This document shows, piece after piece, positions 36,545 through 49,062 of a DNA stretch of 64,000 nucleotides. A program made the translations under genes and the position numbers. This stretch comes from Kumtagia sp963829135 (lineage in GTDB: Bacteria; Pseudomonadota; Alphaproteobacteria; Rhizobiales; Rhizobiaceae). Position 1 is the stretch's first letter; each line of letters opens with the position of its first letter. The stretch lies in assembly GCA_963829135.1 (NCBI GenBank), contig CAWHHO010000005.1, positions 434,001-498,000 on the forward strand, written 5' to 3'. The notes beneath the pieces are model-generated. The model was not told the DNA's origin. It ran no database searches and worked only from the letters and a program-made list of their open reading frames with translations.

Positions 36545-36606
36545 TGGCATGCGGCACGCACGGCCGGCAGCCGCGAAATATTGGGGTTACGAGCTCTGCA
36601 CATGAC

Positions 36607-37773
36607 TCACTCCGCTCGCGCCTTGCCTCCTGCCTTATCCGCCGCAACCGCATCGTCGTCATGGCCGACATAAAGCGGCGAAACCAGATAGCGCGCGATT
36701 GCGAAGCGAACCAGCACGGCAATGGCCGCCGATGCAGGAACGGCGATCAGCAGCCCGACGAAGCCGAACAGCGCACCAAAGGCAAACAGCGCAAACATCA
36801 GCCAGACGGGATGGAGGCCGACGCTCTTGCCGACAAGGCGCGGCTGCAAGATGTTGCCCTCTATGAACTGGCCTACGAAGAAGACGCCCGCGACGGCGGC
36901 AACCATCGTCCAGTCGGGCCAGAACTGTACGAAGGCGACGCCAACCGCCAGCACGAGGCCGACCAGAGAGCCGACATACGGGATGAAACTGATCAGCCCG
37001 GAAAACAGCCCGATCAGGATGCCGAAGTTCAGGCCGGTCAGTGTCAAGCCAACCGCATACATGATCCCAAGCACCAGGCAGAGTGTGCCCTGGCCGCGCA
37101 CGAAGCCGGCGGTTGAGGCGTTGATGTCGGTGGCGAGTTGCCGGACGATATGCACGTAGTCGCGCGGTACCCAGCTGTCGACCCTGGCGACCATCTTGTC
37201 CCAGTCGAGCAGCATATAGAAGGCAACCACCGGCGTTACGATGAACAGGCTGGCGAGGCTGATGAGGGCGACGCCTGAACTCCAGATCGACGCAAATATT
37301 CCGGTAAAGAAGCCCACTGTCGACGACAGCAGCGAATTCAAGCCATCGCGCAGGTCCGCCGCGTCGATTCCGAAGCGCCTTTCGATCCATTCGGGATCGA
37401 AACTGGTGATCAGCGACTGCAGCCGGCTGAGATAGTCCGGCATCTTGGCCGCGAAGTCGGACAATTGCGTCGCCAGTACCGGTGCCACGATGATCACCGC
37501 GATAACCATCGTCACCAGAAACGCGACGAGGATCAGAACCGTCGCCATGATCCTCGACAGCCCCAAACGCTCCAGCCGATCAGCTACGGGATCCAGGAAG
37601 TACGCCAGCACCATGCCCGCGACGAAGGGCAGCAGGATTTCGCTGAAAATATAGAGAAACAACGCCAGAACAACGGCGACGATGATCCAGAAGCGGATTT
37701 GACGGCGAAACGCCGCCCCGGCCGCCTGATCCGACGCGCTTATCTCAACGATGCGCTGCTTTGCTCTCGCCAT
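36607..37773 (-). CDS. AI-2E family transporter
   Basis: This is a 388-residue membrane protein with helices near 28-75, 155-180 and several from 220 to 370. The family motifs are GLISFIPYVGSLVGLVLAVGVAF and FGALFGFVGLLIAVPASAAIAVL. The start overlaps the end of the CDP-alcohol phosphatidyltransferase gene by 29 bases, indicating translational coupling. The neighbourhood (phosphatidyltransferase, AI-2E, hdaA) is conserved in alphaproteobacteria. The transported substrate is unknown. Confidence 0.85.
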   Translation of the reverse strand: MARAKQRIVEISASDQAAGAAFRRQIRFWIIVAVVLALFLYIFSEILLPFVAGMVLAYFLDPVADRLERLGLSRIMATVLILVAFLVTMVIAVIIVAPVLATQLSDFAAKMPDYLSRLQSLITSFDPEWIERRFGIDAADLRDGLNSLLSSTVGFFTGIFASIWSSGVALISLASLFIVTPVVAFYMLLDWDKMVARVDSWVPRDYVHIVRQLATDINASTAGFVRGQGTLCLVLGIMYAVGLTLTGLNFGILIGLFSGLISFIPYVGSLVGLVLAVGVAFVQFWPDWTMVAAVAGVFFVGQFIEGNILQPRLVGKSVGLHPVWLMFALFAFGALFGFVGLLIAVPASAAIAVLVRFAIARYLVSPLYVGHDDDAVAADKAGGKARAE

Positions 37774-38302
37774 AGCCGTTCATATGCCTCAGCCAAGCCA
37801 CGAGATAGGCTGCGGCGGAAGCGGCGGTCAAGAGGCCGCTCAGGTAGACCAGCGCGTCAGTAGCCCTTCCGAAGTCCGCAGTGAAGGCGAGTTCGGCGAG
37901 AACAGCAATGACGAGCACGATCTGCAGAGCCGTGTTCGCCTTGGACACCATCAGCGGCTTCATCTCCACCGGTCGGGCCATGACTGTCGACAACAGCACA
38001 GCGATAATGATGAGTGCGTCGCGGGTGACAGCCGCGATTACCAGCCAAAGCGGCAATTGCCCCATTATCCCCAGCACCACGAACACGCTGACCAGCAGCG
38101 ATTTGTCCGCGACTGGATCGAGATAGGCTCCAAGCTCGCTGCGCTGGTCGAACTGCCTGGCGATAAACCCGTCCACGCCATCCGACACGCCAGCGATGAC
38201 AAAGCCCGCGAACGCCCAGTCCATGCGCCCGGAAAGCATCGCATAGACCACGCCCGGAACGAGCAGGAACCGTATGATAGTGATCAGGTTCGGGATGGTC
38301 AC
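37745..38302 (-). CDS. CDP-alcohol phosphatidyltransferase family protein
   Basis: The 185-residue membrane enzyme has the signature SDGVDGFIARQFDQRSELGA continuing LDPVADK (D-G-x2-A-R-x8-G-x3-D-x3-D) near residues 40-67 and about five helices. The family makes phospholipids from CDP-diacylglycerol. A clear PgsA lies at 51688-52284, so this is probably a second, less specific member (cardiolipin or phosphatidylglycerol type). It is divergent from purM. Confidence 0.85.
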   Translation of the reverse strand: MTIPNLITIIRFLLVPGVVYAMLSGRMDWAFAGFVIAGVSDGVDGFIARQFDQRSELGAYLDPVADKSLLVSVFVVLGIMGQLPLWLVIAAVTRDALIIIAVLLSTVMARPVEMKPLMVSKANTALQIVLVIAVLAELAFTADFGRATDALVYLSGLLTAASAAAYLVAWLRHMNGYGESKAAHR

Positions 38303-38448
38303 GAACCGCTTCCTCCAATGTCATTGCTTGGCGCGAAGATGGGCGAGCCATCGGCAAGCCGCAAGAGGCTGGTTCATCTATCAACGCCTTGCGAGGCGGA
38401 GAGGATCATGCGAAGAGCCGCATGATTCAGCGAGACGGAAGCACGGCG

Positions 38449-39513
38449 ATGAGCGGGCAGAAGAACGGGCTCACCTATGCGCAAGCGGGCGTCGACATCG
38501 ATGCCGGCAATGAGATGGTGGAGCGCATCAAACCGCTGGTTCGCTCGACCCGCAGACCTGGTGCGGATGGTGAAATCGGCGGTTTCGGCGGACTTTTCGA
38601 TCTTAGGGCGGCGGGTTTCACCGATCCGGTTCTTGTCGCCGCCAATGACGGCGTCGGCACCAAGCTGAAGATCGCCATCGATTCAGGTCATCACACCACG
38701 ATCGGCATCGATCTCGTCGCCATGTGCGTAAACGATATCGTCGTGCAAGGCGCTGAGCCGCTGTTCTTCCTGGACTATTTCGCGACCGGCAAGCTCGACC
38801 CGGATCAGGGCACGGCGATCGTCGCCGGCATTGCCGATGGCTGCCGCCTGGCAGGCTGCGCGCTGATTGGCGGCGAAACCGCCGAAATGCCGGGCATGTA
38901 TCACGGCAACGACTATGACCTCGCCGGATTCGCTGTCGGCGCCGCCGAGCGGGGACAATTGCTGCCTACGGACGATATTGTCGAAGGCGACGTGATTCTC
39001 GGCCTCGCATCGTCCGGACTGCACTCCAACGGCTTCTCGTTGACCCGCAAGATCGCCGAGCTCTCCGGACTGAAATGGAGCGATCCAGCGCCCTTCACCG
39101 ACGGCTTTTCGCTGGGCGAGGCGTTGCTGGAACCGACGCGCATCTATGTGAAGCCCTTGTTGAAAGCGATCCGCGGCACGCATGGCATTAAAGCCCTGGC
39201 CCACATCACCGGCGGCGGCTTCCCGGACAATATTCCGCGCGTGTTGCCAAAGGATTTTTCGGCGGAACTCGATCTCGATTCGATCGACGTGCCGCCTGTA
39301 TTCTCGTGGCTGTCGAAAACCGGCGGAGTGGCACCTGATGAAATGATGCGCACTTTCAATTGTGGTATCGGCATGATCGCGGTCGTTGCGGCCGGCCAGG
39401 CGGCACAGGTCGCGGCCGTGCTGCAGGAAGCGGGCGAAACTGTCGCCCCGGTCGGACGGATCGTGCCGAGGCGCAATGCGGGCGTAATCTATCGGGGGTC
39501 ACTCGCCCTATGA
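38449..39513 (+). CDS. purM: phosphoribosylformylglycinamidine cyclo-ligase
   Basis: The 354-residue protein starts MSGQKNGLTYAQAGVDIDAG, the usual opening. Motifs include GLFDLRAAGFTDPVLVAAND, DGVGTKLKIAID and GETAEMPGMYH. It forms the imidazole ring (AIR) in purine synthesis with ATP. A TTG-initiated extension begins at 38389, but ATG 38449 with GGAAG upstream fits. The stop overlaps the purN start (ATGA), so the two genes are translationally coupled. Confidence 0.93.
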   Translation: MSGQKNGLTYAQAGVDIDAGNEMVERIKPLVRSTRRPGADGEIGGFGGLFDLRAAGFTDPVLVAANDGVGTKLKIAIDSGHHTTIGIDLVAMCVNDIVVQGAEPLFFLDYFATGKLDPDQGTAIVAGIADGCRLAGCALIGGETAEMPGMYHGNDYDLAGFAVGAAERGQLLPTDDIVEGDVILGLASSGLHSNGFSLTRKIAELSGLKWSDPAPFTDGFSLGEALLEPTRIYVKPLLKAIRGTHGIKALAHITGGGFPDNIPRVLPKDFSAELDLDSIDVPPVFSWLSKTGGVAPDEMMRTFNCGIGMIAVVAAGQAAQVAAVLQEAGETVAPVGRIVPRRNAGVIYRGSLAL

Positions 39514-40214
39514 CCAGGAAACGCGTCGCTGTTCTGATCTCCGGCAGAGGCTCCAACATGGGCGCGCTGATCGAGGCCGCCAAAGCACCCGGCTTTCCAG
39601 CGGAAATCGTCGGCGTGATTTCGGATAAGGCCGAGGCGAGCGGTCTCGCTATCGCAGATGCGAACGGCGTCACCACCAAGGTGCTGGCGCGTGGCGATTT
39701 TCCCAGCAAGGAGGCGCACGATCAGGCCATCGATGCGACACTGCATGCGCTGGGCACAGAGATCGTCTGCCTCGCAGGCTACATGAGGCTTCTGACCACG
39801 CCCTTCGTAGAGGAGTGGAAAGGCCGGATGATCAACATTCACCCAGCCCTGCTGCCACTGTTCAAGGGGCTCGAAACGCACAAGCGCGCACTCGACGCTG
39901 GCGTGCGGCTGCATGGCTGCACGGTGCATTTCGTGACACCTGCGATGGATGACGGGCCGATCATCGCCCAGGCGGCCATTCCTGTGCTGGCCGACGACAA
40001 CGAGTTTACGCTTGCCGCCCGCGTGCTCACCGCGGAACATCAGCTCTATCCGCTGGCGCTTGCCCTGCTTGCGGACGGGAAGGTCAGCATGCAGGGTGGA
40101 AAATCCGCTTTTCATGCATCGAGCGACCTCGTGTCCAAGGACGCTCGGTTGTTCTCGCTGGCGCCGCAATCGGCCGAAGTTGACGTAGAGAGCTTGGCGC
40201 GATTCACACCCTGA
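39510..40214 (+). CDS. purN: phosphoribosylglycinamide formyltransferase (GART)
   Basis: The 234-residue enzyme has LISGRGSNMGALIEAA (substrate phosphate site), the catalytic NIHPALLPLFKG (Asn and His) and the conserved Asp in TPAMDDGPIIAQA. It transfers a formyl group from 10-formyltetrahydrofolate to GAR. ATG 39510 overlaps the purM stop. The upstream extension of the frame reads through purM in another register. The last 25 residues are lineage-specific. Confidence 0.93.
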   Translation: MTRKRVAVLISGRGSNMGALIEAAKAPGFPAEIVGVISDKAEASGLAIADANGVTTKVLARGDFPSKEAHDQAIDATLHALGTEIVCLAGYMRLLTTPFVEEWKGRMINIHPALLPLFKGLETHKRALDAGVRLHGCTVHFVTPAMDDGPIIAQAAIPVLADDNEFTLAARVLTAEHQLYPLALALLADGKVSMQGGKSAFHASSDLVSKDARLFSLAPQSAEVDVESLARFTP

Positions 40215-40598
40215 CCGAAATGTTGCGACCGGGATAAAACAGGTGACTGCCAACCCGCTCCGATATCTGATTTTGCCGATCTCCTTGCTTCGGATCTTCT
40301 CCGGCTATAAATCCTCGCTGACCAAATGATCGGAAGTCGTTCGCTGAAACGTCGCGGACTGCATGTCTGGCGCGTTCGCATGCCCACGCAATCGCAAACC
40401 GGCGCCGCAATCGCCTCGAAAATCAGAGCATTCCGTATCGCCAACCCGTCGCTAACCGGGATAGAAGAACAGCATTCTGCATGGTCAGACTTATCCGCGT
40501 AATCGCCGTTCGCGGAGTGGCGCGGCTTGACCTGTCTCAACCCTGAACGTAGGTTGGTAGCAAATATTGCGACTGTTCCGCTGTAGCGAAGCCAAGCT
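40215..40598. other. intergenic region between purN and parDE
   Basis: There are 384 bases with no supported gene. The leftward frame 40112-40540 is mostly antisense to purN and lacks domains. The parDE promoter should lie near the right end. I could not identify a clear operator repeat. Confidence 0.4.
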
Positions 40599-40880
40599 AT
40601 GTCCGATGTCCAGAAGATCAGTGTAGCCGTAACGACAAAGCAGCTTCAGGCGATCAAGAAAGCGATCGCCTCTGGCCAATATGCCTCTACCAGTGAGGTG
40701 ATCCGCGAGGCGCTACGCGGCTGGCAGATCCGAGAACCTCTCCGGAAAGCAGAGGTGGAGCGTTTGCGGAAGGCTTGGAAAGAGGGACTCGCCAGCGGCC
40801 CGGCCGAGCCCTACGACCTGAACGAAATACTCAAGGACGCCGAGCGTCGCTTAGCCGAAGCCGCGAGCAAGCGTGCGTAA
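40599..40880 (+). CDS. parD: ParD-like type II antitoxin (ribbon-helix-helix)
   Basis: The 93-residue antitoxin has the N-terminal RHH fold (ISVAVTTKQLQAIKKAIASG, then YASTSEVIREALRGWQ) and a charged, flexible C-terminus. It neutralises the toxin encoded by the overlapping next gene and represses the pair. It looks complete. Confidence 0.85.
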   Translation: MSDVQKISVAVTTKQLQAIKKAIASGQYASTSEVIREALRGWQIREPLRKAEVERLRKAWKEGLASGPAEPYDLNEILKDAERRLAEAASKRA

Positions 40881-41166
40881 ATTGCAGATCGTTCGCAGTC
40901 CTGCGGCGAAGCAAGACCTTGGGGATATTTGGGCTGCGATCGCACTCACAAACAGGAATGCTGCGACTTGCCTGCTCGTCAAGATCGATGTACGAATTCG
41001 GGCTCTTTGCGACTTCCCCAGCATTGGTCCCGAACGACCGGAGATCGCCCATGGGCTTCGAGTGCTGGTCGAGGGCAAATACCTCATTCTCTATCGGTTG
41101 AACGAGAAAACGATCGAAATCGTCCGTGTCATACATGGCGCCCGTGACGTGACCTCCCTGTTCTAG
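40873..41166 (+). CDS. parE: ParE-like type II toxin (RelE/ParE superfamily)
   Basis: The 97-residue protein starts with GTG (40873), overlapping the antitoxin stop by 8 bases. It has LQIVRSPAAKQDLGDIWAAIA, FPSIGPERPEI and the C-terminal LILYRLNEKTIEIVRVIHGARD, the standard RelE/ParE-fold end. ParE toxins inhibit gyrase. Its stop codon overlaps that of the convergent oxidoreductase gene by three bases (CTAG). The pair appears intact. Confidence 0.85.
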   Translation: MRKLQIVRSPAAKQDLGDIWAAIALTNRNAATCLLVKIDVRIRALCDFPSIGPERPEIAHGLRVLVEGKYLILYRLNEKTIEIVRVIHGARDVTSLF

Positions 41167-43286
41167 GAGAGAACTTTCACCCAGACCTTGTTATCGTGGA
41201 ACGCTGCACCGCCATAGGGCGCCGGAGCATCGGCGCCGGTCAGTATGTTGATGCCCTCGCCGCGTTCATGGGCGCTGTTCGGCCATATACCTTCGGCGAT
41301 GACCACACCGCGCTGAATTCCGTCGAACAGCTTTGCGTGCAGCACCACTTCGCCGCGGCTATTGCCAACCTCGACACGGTCTCCAGCCGCGATCGATAGC
41401 ACCTCGGCATCGTCCGGGTGGATCAGCAGTTCGGGTCGGATTTCGCGCTTGATCGAGCTGGGCGTCTCGGTGAAGGACGAATTGAGGTAGGACCGTGCCG
41501 GTGAGGTCGCCAGCCGGAAGGGATGCGCCGCATCCGCCACCTCGATCAGGTCGACATGATCGGGAAACTCCGGGAGCTGGGCTACGGGCCCGAACAGTCC
41601 CATGCTTTTCGGCGGCCGGTTTGGCGCGGCCTGCCCCGTCCAGTCGGGGCGGAAGCGATATTTGCCGTCGGCATGGCCGAAGCCCGAAATGAAATGCGCC
41701 TTTTCGAATTCGGGCTGCAGATCGACCCAGCGCTGCGCTTTGAAGTCGTCAAACCCGCCCAGTCCTTTCTTGGTCAGCATGACCTGGATATGTTCGCGCT
41801 CGGTCATGCCAAAGCCCGGCCTGTCGGCCACGCCAAGCCGCCTGCCGAGCTCCTCGATGACATAGTGGTTGGTGCGCGGCCCGGCCGGTGGATCGATAAG
41901 CTTGGGTCCCAGCGTGATGTGCTGGTTGCCGCCGCCCTTGTAGATGTCGTCATGCTCGAGGAACATGGTGGCCGGCAATACGACATCGGCGAGCTTCGCC
42001 GTGTCGGTCATGAATTGTTCGTGTACGCAGATGAACAGGTCGTCGCGCAGGAAACCCTGCTTCACCAGCCGCTGCTCCGGCGCCACATTCACCGGGTTTG
42101 TGTTCTGGATCAGCATCGCCGTCACCGGCGGCCCGCCGAACAGCGCGTCCGGATGACCCATCAGCACGGGGCCGATTCGCGAATGATCCAGGTACCGCAC
42201 CTTGGGGTCGCGAAGCCGGGTGCCTTCCAGCAATTCCGAATTCAGCTTCAGATGCCCGGAATTGGAATGAAAGGCGCCGCCGCCTTCATATTGCCACGCG
42301 CCGGTGACGGCCGGGATCGACAGAGCCGCGTGCATGTTCACCGCGCCGTTGCGCTGGCGCGCAAAGCCATAGCCGAGCCTGAAGAATGTTTTCTTCGTGG
42401 TGCCGACCAGCCGCGCGAAAGCCTCGATGTCCGCGACCGCCAGGCCGGTAATAGTCGATGCCCATTGCGGCGTACGCGCTTGAAGATGCGCTTCCAAGCC
42501 CTTGGGATCGTCGGTATATTTTTCCAGGTAAGCGCGGTCCGCGAGTTCGTCGCGAAACAGGATATGCATGACCGCGCAGGCGAGTGCGCCGTCTGTTCCG
42601 GGCTTCACGATCAGCCGCATGTCGGCCTGCTGCATGGTCGCGTTGTCGTAGATGTCGACGACCACGATCTTCGCGCCGCGCTCCTTGCGAGCCCGCACGG
42701 CATGGGTCATCACGTTAACCTGGGTGACCACCGCGTTTGTGCCCCAGATGACGACGCAATCCGACTTCGCCATTTCGCGCGGGTCGGCGCCGCGCAGGGC
42801 ACCCGCTCCCATCATCCAGCCGGTCCAGGCAAGATTGGTGCAGATCGATCCGAAGAAGCCGGAATATTTCTTGGCGTGACGCAGGCGCTCGATGCCGTCG
42901 CGCTGCACCAGCCCCATCGTGCCCGCATAGAAATACGGCCAGACGGTCTCGCTGCCGAGCTTTGCCTCGGCCACATCAAATTTCTCGGCCACCAGATCGA
43001 GCGCGGCTTCCCAACTCGATTCCTTCCAGTTGCCGTCGCCCTTGGCACCGGAGCGCACCAGCGGCTTCAGCAGGCGGTCCGGATGGTGCACGCGTTCGGA
43101 ATAGCGCGCGACCTTGGCGCAGATCACGCCGGCCGTATAACTGTTGCCCTTTGCCCCATACACACGCCCGATCGTTTTGTCGTCGAGCAGTTCCACATCG
43201 AGGGCGCAGGTAGAGGGACAATCGTGCGGACAGGCCGAATGGCCGATACGCGGGGTCGCTTGCTTGATGCTGGCGTGTTCGTTCAT
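41163..43286 (-). CDS. molybdopterin oxidoreductase with [4Fe-4S] site (formate dehydrogenase/BisC-like)
   Basis: The 707-residue enzyme belongs to the DMSO-reductase superfamily. A [4Fe-4S] site is formed by C19, C23, C27 (ACPHDCPSTC) and C56 (GVICAKV). The protein then follows the typical bis-MGD domains, ending with a C-terminal dinucleotide-binding part (RVEVGNSRGEVVLHAK, VVIAEGIWPNSAHERG). It has no Tat signal, so it is probably cytoplasmic. The Moco-synthase genes at 51-52 kb could support it. The substrate is not clear, and no partner subunits are adjacent. Confidence 0.85.
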   Translation of the reverse strand: MNEHASIKQATPRIGHSACPHDCPSTCALDVELLDDKTIGRVYGAKGNSYTAGVICAKVARYSERVHHPDRLLKPLVRSGAKGDGNWKESSWEAALDLVAEKFDVAEAKLGSETVWPYFYAGTMGLVQRDGIERLRHAKKYSGFFGSICTNLAWTGWMMGAGALRGADPREMAKSDCVVIWGTNAVVTQVNVMTHAVRARKERGAKIVVVDIYDNATMQQADMRLIVKPGTDGALACAVMHILFRDELADRAYLEKYTDDPKGLEAHLQARTPQWASTITGLAVADIEAFARLVGTTKKTFFRLGYGFARQRNGAVNMHAALSIPAVTGAWQYEGGGAFHSNSGHLKLNSELLEGTRLRDPKVRYLDHSRIGPVLMGHPDALFGGPPVTAMLIQNTNPVNVAPEQRLVKQGFLRDDLFICVHEQFMTDTAKLADVVLPATMFLEHDDIYKGGGNQHITLGPKLIDPPAGPRTNHYVIEELGRRLGVADRPGFGMTEREHIQVMLTKKGLGGFDDFKAQRWVDLQPEFEKAHFISGFGHADGKYRFRPDWTGQAAPNRPPKSMGLFGPVAQLPEFPDHVDLIEVADAAHPFRLATSPARSYLNSSFTETPSSIKREIRPELLIHPDDAEVLSIAAGDRVEVGNSRGEVVLHAKLFDGIQRGVVIAEGIWPNSAHERGEGINILTGADAPAPYGGAAFHDNKVWVKVLS

Positions 43287-43488
43287 GTGCGTAATTTAGC
43301 GGGTATGGCTGGCGAGCGGAAGGGCAGCATGCTGGCTCTATTGCTTTGCCAGCGGGTTGCGACGCAGCATATTAGGCACTTGCATCGTTGCAAATGGCGC
43401 GCCACTGTGGGCCGTTCAGGAATAGTACGACAATAGCATTTTCCATCAAAATCGACCCGGCTTGGCCGGTCTCTGGGAGGAGAACCAT

Positions 43489-44441
43489 ATGAAACGCGTG
43501 CTCATTGCCGCTGCGGCGGCTTCCCTTTTGCTTGTCGGCGGCGCAACCGCCCAGGAAAAGAAGCAGCTCGCCTTCGTCGTCAATGCCTCGTCCGACTTTT
43601 GGAAGCTGGCCGAAGCCGGCGTCAAGAAGGCACAGGGCGAATTGGGAGACGGCTACGAACTGCAGTTCCGCTACCCTGCCCAGGGTACCGCAGCGTTGCA
43701 GAATGCGCTGATGGACGATCTTGTTGCCGGCGGCACCGACGCGATCATGATCTCGTCCGCCGATCCGAAGAACTCGATCGACGCCTTCAACAAGATCGCC
43801 GGGCAGGTTCCGCTGTTTACCACCGACTCCGATGCGCCGGAATCGAAGCGCATCGCCTACCTCGGTTCGTCCAACACAGCAGCCGGCGTCCAGGCGGGCG
43901 AGGAAATGGTTAAAGCGATGGCCGGCAAGGAAGGCAAATGCATGGGCTTCGTCGGCTTCCTCGGCGCCGACAATGCCAAGGAGCGCATCGCCGGCTTCAA
44001 GCAGGCAATCGAAGGCAAGGGCATCGAACTCGTCGACGTCCGCGGCGACGATGTCGACTTCACCAAGGCGCGCACCAATGTCGACGACGTGCTGGTAGCA
44101 AACCCCGAGATCAACTGCATGGTCGGGCTTCTATTCCTATAACCCGCCGAAGATCTATGAGGCCTTGCAGGCAGGCGGCAAGCTCGGCCAGATGACAGTC
44201 GTTGCCTTCGACGAGGATCCGGTGACGCTCGGCGCCGTCAAGGAAGGCAGCTTCGCCGCGACCGTCGTTCAGCAGCCGTTCGAATGGGGCTACCAGGGCA
44301 TGAAACTGATGGCGAAATACCTCGAAGGCGACAAGTCCGGGCGTTCCGGCCGACGGTCTGATCATCGTTCCGACCGCCGTCATCAACAAGGAGAACGTCG
44401 ACGCGTTCTCGGCCGACCTCAAGGCCAAGATCAACGGCTGA
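43489..44441 (+). pseudogene. sugar ABC transporter substrate-binding protein, frameshifted twice
   Basis: The N-terminal frame (ATG 43489, GGGAGGAG upstream, signal peptide MKRVLIAAAAASLLLVGGATA) runs to GVEINCMVG-like NPEINCMVG. A second frame starts FYSYNPPKIYEALQAGGKL, and the last part (VPADGLIIVPTAVINKENVD ending DLKAKING) is in a third. Removing one G in each of two GGG runs (44125-44127 and 44339-44341) gives a 316-residue protein of the ribose-binding class. It is upstream of its ATPase and permease genes. Confidence 0.85.
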
Positions 44442-44501
44442 TCCATAGCCGGGAGCACGGCGCGGCTGTCATTGCCGCGCCGTACTTGCCGGATCCTCAC
44501 G

Positions 44502-47054
<2,553 letters not shown>

Positions 47055-47073
47055 GGGCTACAGCTGCAACGCA

Positions 47074-48954
47074 CTAGTCCTCCGCCGTCATCTCCTCGTA
47101 CTGCGCCGACATCGCCAGCCACCGTTCTTCCTGCTGCGACAATTGCGCGGAAAGTTGCGAACGCTCCTTCGAAAGTTGCGTTGCTGCGTTGGGATCGCGC
47201 TCGTAGAGTTTCGGATCCGCCAACTGGTCCTCGATACCGTCGATGCGCTTGCGCATGCGGTCCATCAGCGCCTCCGTGGCGCGGATGTCCTTGGCGAGCG
47301 GCTCGGCGGCGGCGCGGCGTGCTGCGGACTCGCGGCGGCGGTCCGCCTTCGACGCCTTGTCGGCTTCGCGCCTGTCGCGGCGGTCCGGCGATACGCCGGT
47401 GACGATTTGCCGGTAATCCGACATGTCGCCGTCGAATGGATGGACCGAGCCATCCTTGACCAGCCATAACCGGTCGGCAGTAGCCTCGATCAGATGCCGG
47501 TCGTGGCTGATCAGAATGACAGCGCCAGGAAAATCGTTCAACGCCACCATCAGGGCCTCGCGGCTGTCAATGTCGAGGTGGTTGGTCGGTTCGTCGAGGA
47601 TGAACAGGTTCGGCCCATCAAAAGCCGCGAGACCCATCAGCAGCCGTGCCTTTTCACCGCCCGACAAATCCTTGGCCGGAGTGTTCATTTTCTCGGTAGT
47701 AAGGCCGAATTGCGCGACACGCGCCCGCACCCTCGATTCCGGCGCTTCGGGCATCATCCGGCGGACATGCTCGTAGGCGTTCTCCTCCGGACGCAGATCG
47801 TCAAGTTGATGCTGCGCGAAGATCGAGACTTTGAGCCCCGGCGCAACTGTCATCGTACCGGTTTCTGCCTTCAATCGACCGGAAAGCAGTTTTGCGAAGG
47901 TCGATTTGCCGTTTCCGTTCGCACCGAGCAGCGCGATTCGATCGTCCGCATCGATTCGCAGCGACAGCTTCTTCAGGATCGCGTTGCCTTCCTGGTATCC
48001 CACCGCGACACGATCCAGCGCGATGATCGGCGAGGCGACGGTTTTCACGGGCTCCGGAAAGCTGAACGGCTTAACCGTATCGTCCACCATCGCGGCAATC
48101 GGCTTCAGCTTCTCAAGCGCCTTGATGCGCGATTGCGCCTGGCGGGCCTTCGACGCCTTGGCGCGGAAGCGGTCGACGAAGGCCTGCAGATGCTTGCGGT
48201 GCGCCTCCTGCTTGACGCGGCCTTTCTCCTGCAACTCGAGTTGTTCGGAGCGCTGCCGCTCAAACTGGTCGTAGCCGCCGCGCCAGAAAGTCAGCTTCTT
48301 CTGGTCGAGATGGACGATCGAGTTGACGGCGCGGTTGAGCAGGTCGCGGTCATGGCTGATGAGCAACACGGTGTGCGGATATTTGGAGACATAGTTCTCC
48401 AGCCAGAGCGTGCCTTCGAGGTCCAGATAGTTGGTCGGCTCGTCGAGCAGCAGCAAGTCCGGCTCGGCGAAGAGGACGGCGGCCAGCGCCACCCGCATGC
48501 GCCAACCGCCCGAGAATGACGATGCAGGTCGGCGCTGCGCCTCCGAATCGAAACCCAGGCCGGCGAGAATGGTCGCCGCCCGGGCCTCGGCCGAATGCGC
48601 ATCGATGTCGGCAAGCCTGATGTGGATTTCGGCGATGCGGCCAGGATCAGCGGCCGTCTTTTCCTCCTCCATGAGCGCAGCGCGTTCGGTGTCGGCGGCA
48701 AGCACGATATCGATCAGCGGATCCTCTGTGCCCGGCGCTTCCTGCGCAACCTGGCCAATGCGCGTGTTCCTGGGTAGCGAGATCGAGCCGGATTCGCCGG
48801 AGAGATCGCCGGTGATGGCGCGGAAAAGCGTCGTCTTGCCAGTGCCGTTGCGACCGACAAGCCCCGCCTTCGCCCCCTCGGGCAAGGAGAGGGAGGCATG
48901 ATCGAGCAGCAGGCGTCCGGCGATGCGGAGGGAAAGATCGTTGATCGTCAACAT
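47074..48954 (-). CDS. ABC-F family ATP-binding protein (Uup/YheS-like)
   Basis: This is a 626-residue soluble protein with two ABC domains and no membrane part. Walker A sites are GLVGRNGTGKTT and LLGANGNGKSTF, signatures SFSGGWRMRVALA and LSGGEKARLLMGL, and Walker B LLLLDEPTNYLD and LFILDEPTNHLD. A charged linker (about 240-300) and a coiled-coil C-terminus (about 535-620) complete the ABC-F pattern. They act on the ribosome in translation. The frame opens at 49044, but MLTINDLSLRIAG at 48954 is the usual start. Confidence 0.88.
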   Translation of the reverse strand: MLTINDLSLRIAGRLLLDHASLSLPEGAKAGLVGRNGTGKTTLFRAITGDLSGESGSISLPRNTRIGQVAQEAPGTEDPLIDIVLAADTERAALMEEEKTAADPGRIAEIHIRLADIDAHSAEARAATILAGLGFDSEAQRRPASSFSGGWRMRVALAAVLFAEPDLLLLDEPTNYLDLEGTLWLENYVSKYPHTVLLISHDRDLLNRAVNSIVHLDQKKLTFWRGGYDQFERQRSEQLELQEKGRVKQEAHRKHLQAFVDRFRAKASKARQAQSRIKALEKLKPIAAMVDDTVKPFSFPEPVKTVASPIIALDRVAVGYQEGNAILKKLSLRIDADDRIALLGANGNGKSTFAKLLSGRLKAETGTMTVAPGLKVSIFAQHQLDDLRPEENAYEHVRRMMPEAPESRVRARVAQFGLTTEKMNTPAKDLSGGEKARLLMGLAAFDGPNLFILDEPTNHLDIDSREALMVALNDFPGAVILISHDRHLIEATADRLWLVKDGSVHPFDGDMSDYRQIVTGVSPDRRDRREADKASKADRRRESAARRAAAEPLAKDIRATEALMDRMRKRIDGIEDQLADPKLYERDPNAATQLSKERSQLSAQLSQQEERWLAMSAQYEEMTAED

Positions 48955-48995
48955 GGCTGCGCTTTTGGCCGAGTAGGCCGCGAAGGGCAAGGGCA

Positions 48996-49032
48996 TTGAA
49001 AGCCATTGCAGATCGTTGTGTATAATACACAA
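48996..49032 (+). promoter_or_regulatory. vapBC promoter with palindromic operator
   Basis: A -35 TTGAAA (48996-49001) and -10 TATAAT (49021-49026) lie 19 bases apart. The -10 is inside the perfect palindrome TTGTGTATAATACACAA (49016-49032, 8-base arms, single-base centre), the typical layout for VapB autoregulation. The operator is intact although the gene pair behind it is decayed. Confidence 0.6.
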
Positions 49033-49062
49033 CATGTCAAACACACATGGCGGGGAATGGTC

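Noticed and set aside
41523..43436. Rightward frame of 637 codons
   Set aside because: It is antisense to the molybdopterin oxidoreductase gene, which has clear Fe-S motifs. The long open frame is a result of high GC codon use.
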